Shown here: positions 47,728-50,727 of the stretch, piece after piece
Numbering within the stretch: position 1 is the first letter of the stretch
Layout of the letters: the number at the start of each line of letters is the position of its first letter
The notes under the pieces: model-generated
What the model saw: only the letters and a program-made list of their open reading frames with translations
What the model was told of the DNA's origin: nothing
Database searches by the model: none
Assembly: GCF_003550015.1 (NCBI RefSeq)
Contig: NZ_QXEV01000004.1
Span: forward strand, 1 to 50,727
DNA: 50,727 bases
Direction: 5' to 3'
DNA from: Anaeroplasma bactoclasticum
GTDB taxonomy: Bacteria > Bacillota_I > Bacilli_A > Acholeplasmatales > Anaeroplasmataceae
Translations under genes and position numbers: made by a program

Positions 47728-49443
47728 TTACTCTTCTATAATTCCTGACATTTTAAGTAGGTATAATGCATTACCTTTAATACCAGGACCCTTTTTTAAT
47801 TTGTAATCAAAGGAAATCTTATCATCAATATAATTTTCTTCAAAATGATAATTTGTAATCCCCTTTGTATCACAAAGCTCAAAATCATGGGTAGAGATTA
47901 TAAATATTGCATGATAATTATTCAGCTTTTCAATTACTTTTTTAGATGCTTCTATTCTTTCTAAGGCATTAGTTCCCTTAAATATTTCATCAACTAATAC
48001 TAAGCATTTAGATTCTTTAATTGCTTGATTAATTTTTTTCATTCTTTTGATTTCTGCATAGAAGGTAGATACTCCTTCTTGTAGCATATCATTTGCACGT
48101 AAGGATGTATATATATCCATATTTGGTGCCTTAAAGCTTTTTGCAGGAACAATTGAACCTGCATTTTTAAGTAGAATACAAATACCTAAGGTTCTCATGA
48201 ATGTAGTTTTACCACTCATATTCGATCCTGTAAGTACAATACCAGAATCTAAGGAAATAGAATTTGGAATACAGTTTAAAACAAATGGGTGATACATATC
48301 TATTGCATCTATTTTATCTCCATCTTCTGGAACACAATATTCCATATTATCCATACCAATATTCTTGTAGGATAAGGCAAGTTCTATTAATGAAATAGAT
48401 TTTAAAGAATCCTTTAATTCAATACCATTTTTTATCTTAAATCTTAGTATTAATATCATAATAGAATCAAAGGAAAATATTATATTTAATATAATATTAA
48501 GTAATAAATTCTTTCGAATATTTAAGAAAGTATAGATACCTCTAATCTTTTTAATTAGAGGAATTTCATCTACTATTTTTTTCTTTAAAATTTGATAATA
48601 TTCATCCTCTATATTTGTATTCTTAATCGATAACGATAAGTCTACATATAAATCAGATAAATAATAATAGCTATTCGCATCCTTAGTTAAAATATCATCA
48701 CGAATAAGTAGCTTACTTGATATAAAATTAACACCTAAGAATACTAATGGAATATATGGATTTATACCAAATATAAAGATAAATGGTATATATACTAGCA
48801 TTAAAATAAAGCTTATTATTGGTATAAAATACCATATTTTAAACTCTATTTTTTTACTTACAATAGATAGAAATTCATCTGTTGTAATACCCGCTTGTCC
48901 CTTTTTAAACTCCATTAGGGATGCTTCAAGTTCTAAAGAATCCTCATTTTCAGCTAGATTTTTAACCATGGATTTAAAGTTAGAATCTAATTCAATTGGA
49001 TCCTTGAATTGTTTTGCAAGAAGTGCTCTACCTAAAGGGGTTTTAGCCTCATTTAGGTATTGATATAAGGATTTTGGACCAAAGATATCTAAATCAGATA
49101 GCTTATAATCTTCCTTATCCTTAAATTCAATTCCATTATCTGAAAAATGAGAAAAATTCTTATTTCTTCTTTGGTTGTGTCTTTCATAAACCTTACGCTT
49201 ATTTTCTATAATTTTTAAGGCTTTATAGCTTGGATTCGATAAACTAACGGAAATAAAGAATAAAGCTAAAAAAACGCCAGATAATAATCCATATAGGAGG
49301 TAATCACCTATAGATAATAAGCAAATAATGAAAATAATGGAAGCTATGGCTAAAATTGCCCGAATGAGTGACCATATTCTAGTAATTTTCTTTTGATGAT
49401 TTAATTTTTCTTCTAGTTCATTGTATTTTTTAAATTCTAGCAT
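47728..49443 (-). CDS. Membrane-embedded MutS-family ATPase
   Basis: The protein has 571 residues. Residues 395-560 are a MutS-type ABC ATPase: Walker A GSNMSGKTT (406-414), SLRANDMLQEGVSTFYAEIKRM (signature region), Walker B LVLVDEIF (481-488) and STHD (517-520). The mismatch-recognition domain of MutS is absent. Instead there are hydrophobic pairs at about 25-67 and 203-242 and another near 312-333, so the protein is predicted to be membrane-bound, with a helical core between. Such short membrane MutS relatives occur in several phyla; their function is unknown to me, and mismatch repair is unlikely. The start is 20 nt after the stem of the glgP terminator with GGAGGG between and no visible promoter. 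Confidence 0.85.
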   Translation of the reverse strand: MLEFKKYNELEEKLNHQKKITRIWSLIRAILAIASIIFIICLLSIGDYLLYGLLSGVFLALFFISVSLSNPSYKALKIIENKRKVYERHNQRRNKNFSHFSDNGIEFKDKEDYKLSDLDIFGPKSLYQYLNEAKTPLGRALLAKQFKDPIELDSNFKSMVKNLAENEDSLELEASLMEFKKGQAGITTDEFLSIVSKKIEFKIWYFIPIISFILMLVYIPFIFIFGINPYIPLVFLGVNFISSKLLIRDDILTKDANSYYYLSDLYVDLSLSIKNTNIEDEYYQILKKKIVDEIPLIKKIRGIYTFLNIRKNLLLNIILNIIFSFDSIMILILRFKIKNGIELKDSLKSISLIELALSYKNIGMDNMEYCVPEDGDKIDAIDMYHPFVLNCIPNSISLDSGIVLTGSNMSGKTTFMRTLGICILLKNAGSIVPAKSFKAPNMDIYTSLRANDMLQEGVSTFYAEIKRMKKINQAIKESKCLVLVDEIFKGTNALERIEASKKVIEKLNNYHAIFIISTHDFELCDTKGITNYHFEENYIDDKISFDYKLKKGPGIKGNALYLLKMSGIIEE

Positions 49444-49456
49444 AGTCCCTCCATAG

Positions 49457-49483
49457 ACAAAAATAGGGGATATGAATCCCCTA
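49457..49483 (-). terminator. glgP terminator or attenuator
   Basis: TAGGGGAT (49464-49471) pairs with ATCCCCTA (49476-49483) around a 4-nt loop; the minus strand continues TTTTTG and reaches the mutS-like ribosome site in 7 nt. Confidence 0.88.
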
Positions 49484-49500
49484 ATTTTTATAAATTATTA

Positions 49501-50727
49501 TTATGCTGCCTTCTTAGCTGTAGTCTTTTTAGCTGGAGCCTTCTTTGCAGGAGCCTTAGCTTCTGTATCCTTCTTAGCTGGAGCCTTTACAGTTTGGATA
49601 GGGCTAACATGCCAAATGTCTTGGTTGTACTGTCTCATTGTACGGTCTGTTGTGAAGAAACCAGACTTAGCAATGTTTACAATAGACATATGTAACCACT
49701 TCTTTTGATCCTTATATAATTCGTTAATCTTTTCTTGTGCCTTAACATAAGAATCGAAATCCTTTAATACAAAGTAATTATCCTTACCAAGTAATGTATC
49801 ACGAATCATCTGGAATTCATTTGGATCAACATGATCAAAGAAGCCATTTGTAAGCTGATCAATAATCTGATGAATTCTTTCATCATTGTTATAGTAATCC
49901 CAAGGATTATAACCACCCTGCTCATATAAATCAGTAACTTCTTTAGCTGTCATACCGAAGATAACAATATTATCATCGCCAACTAATTCACCAATTTCTA
50001 CGTTAGCACCATCTAATGTACCACAAGTAATTGCACCATTCATCATGAACTTCATATTACCAGTACCAGATGCTTCCTTAGAAGCTGTTGAAATCTGTTC
50101 AGATACATCTGCAGCTGGCATAATAGTCTCTGCATATGTAACATTATAGTTAACACAGAATACAACCTTTAATAAGGAATTAGTTTCATAATCGTTATTA
50201 ACCTTATCAGCAATAGTGTTGATTAACTTAATAATCTTCTTAGCTAAAACATAACCAGAAGCTGCCTTAGCACCGAAAATGAATGTATGAGGATGATAAT
50301 TCTTCTTGAATTCAGCATCGCTCTTTAAACGGTTATAAATATACATAATATGTAATGCGTTCATTAACTGACGCTTATATTCATGTAATCTCTTAACCTG
50401 AACATCAAAGATAGAATTAGTATCTAAGGAAATACCCTGCTCCTTGAAAATCTTAGCAGCTAAAGCATCCTTACGAGCCTTCTTCATCTTTGCGAATTCT
50501 TTTTGAGCCTTTGGATCATCAGCAATCTTTAATAATAGAGGGAAATACTTCTCTGGATCTTTAATCCATTCTTCACCACAATACTTATTTAAGATTTCAA
50601 CTAACTCAGGGTTAGACTGTGCAACCCAACGACGATGAGTAATACCATTTGTCTTGTTGTTGAACTTTCCTGGATAGTAATCGTTGAATACCTTCATTTC
50701 GATATTCTTTAAAATCTCTGTATGTAA
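49501..50727 (-). CDS. glgP: Glycogen/maltodextrin phosphorylase, 5' part outside the window, with a lysine-rich tail
   Basis: The 408 visible residues are the C-terminal half; the reading frame stays open to the right edge (LHTEILKNIEMKVF... at 50727), so the internal Met at 50697 is not the start. FNNKTNGITHRRW, VKRLHEYKRQLMNALHI, PAADVSEQISTASKEASGTG and NMKFMMNGAITCGTLDGANVEI (pyridoxal-phosphate lysine in NMKF) are conserved. The enzyme releases glucose-1-phosphate from alpha-glucans. After the normal end (WHVSPIQTV) come about 28 residues made of alanine, lysine and proline with PAKK repeated, like a histone H1 tail, which glycogen phosphorylases do not normally have. Partner of malQ. 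Confidence 0.95.
   Translation of the reverse strand, partial: LHTEILKNIEMKVFNDYYPGKFNNKTNGITHRRWVAQSNPELVEILNKYCGEEWIKDPEKYFPLLLKIADDPKAQKEFAKMKKARKDALAAKIFKEQGISLDTNSIFDVQVKRLHEYKRQLMNALHIMYIYNRLKSDAEFKKNYHPHTFIFGAKAASGYVLAKKIIKLINTIADKVNNDYETNSLLKVVFCVNYNVTYAETIMPAADVSEQISTASKEASGTGNMKFMMNGAITCGTLDGANVEIGELVGDDNIVIFGMTAKEVTDLYEQGGYNPWDYYNNDERIHQIIDQLTNGFFDHVDPNEFQMIRDTLLGKDNYFVLKDFDSYVKAQEKINELYKDQKKWLHMSIVNIAKSGFFTTDRTMRQYNQDIWHVSPIQTVKAPAKKDTEAKAPAKKAPAKKTTAKKAA

Noticed and set aside
1-50727. Mycoplasma-type genetic code (UGA = Trp)
   Set aside because: yfcE and trhP1 end in TGA at normal family lengths, with the next gene overlapping; tryptophan is encoded by TGG throughout.
1-50727. 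CRISPR array, tRNA, rRNA or transposase genes
   Set aside because: No regularly spaced repeats, no cloverleaf-like intergenic sequence and no transposase motifs were found; intergenic spaces are short and filled with promoters and terminators.

Overview
The window is a gene-dense, AT-rich (roughly one-third GC by eye) stretch of a low-GC Gram-positive chromosome. Evidence for this is the Bacillota-type gene clusters (ftsY-ylxM-ffh; rimP-nusA-ylxR-ylxQ-infB-rbfA; rdgB-yfcE; paired U32 genes trhP1-trhP2), strong AGGAGG ribosome sites, consensus sigma-A promoters and many intrinsic terminators with long U-tracts. A DUF1836 gene, a BspA-like leucine-rich-repeat protein, glycogen enzymes and compact spacing suggest a gut-type member of the Bacilli near Erysipelotrichales or related uncultured orders; this placement is inference. 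UGA is a normal stop here (yfcE and trhP1 end in TGA), so a Mycoplasma-type code is not used. I see no tRNA, rRNA, CRISPR array, transposase, phage gene or replication origin.

Layout. 1-197 holds only terminators. 198-4038: a fused GT8 glycosyltransferase/acyltransferase gene divergent from an apparently leaderless membrane-anchored XRE regulator, a reduced SGNH-like protein and a DUF1836 protein. 4076-7240: the proline operon proB-proA-proC. 7306-11512: rdgB-yfcE followed by a 1061-residue TPR-GAF-PAS-GGDEF-EAL-like protein whose signature catalytic motifs are lost. 11621-14325: a zinc-ribbon membrane protein, coaD, and a BspA-like protein flanked by two copies of the same hairpin. 14449-18529: Nudix, MATE exporter, HAD phosphatase and malQ. 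18718-22737: a LacI-type regulator divergent from malQ, a double-Nudix protein, pta and a second membrane-anchored XRE regulator. 22924-23959: a lipoprotein with a decayed out-of-frame tail fragment.

24057-29228 is the transcription/translation operon rimP-nusA-ylxR-ylxQ-infB-rbfA with an Mrp ATPase at its end. 29336-33958 holds an ankyrin protein, HU, greA, a YgjP-like metallopeptidase and the two U32 tRNA-hydroxylation proteins. 34004-36695 is the SRP cluster ffh-ylxM-ftsY. 36771-41779 holds a large YfhO-like membrane protein and topA. 41903-47638 is a division and ribosome-maturation operon: an unknown membrane protein, a soluble SftA-like FtsK, signal peptidase I, rbgA and rnhB. The window closes with a membrane-embedded MutS-type ATPase and the 3' part of glgP.

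How it works together: malQ, glgP and the LacI-type regulator form a glycogen/maltodextrin module; pta supplies acetyl-phosphate overflow. Most of the window is core housekeeping in long operons with 1-nt or ATGA overlaps. The unusual content is at the level of domain fusions, degenerate enzymes and transcript architecture: intrinsic terminators sit inside stop codons, and four junctions have a terminator immediately followed by the next gene's ribosome site with no visible promoter. I found no clear multi-gene defence or novel enzymatic system. The best candidates for something undescribed are the GT8-acyltransferase fusion with its leaderless regulator, the catalytically dead TPR-GAF-PAS-GGDEF-EAL protein, the soluble FtsK plus membrane partner, and the histone-H1-like tail on glycogen phosphorylase. 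Counting the lipoprotein remnant, no gene-free stretch exceeds 300 bases.
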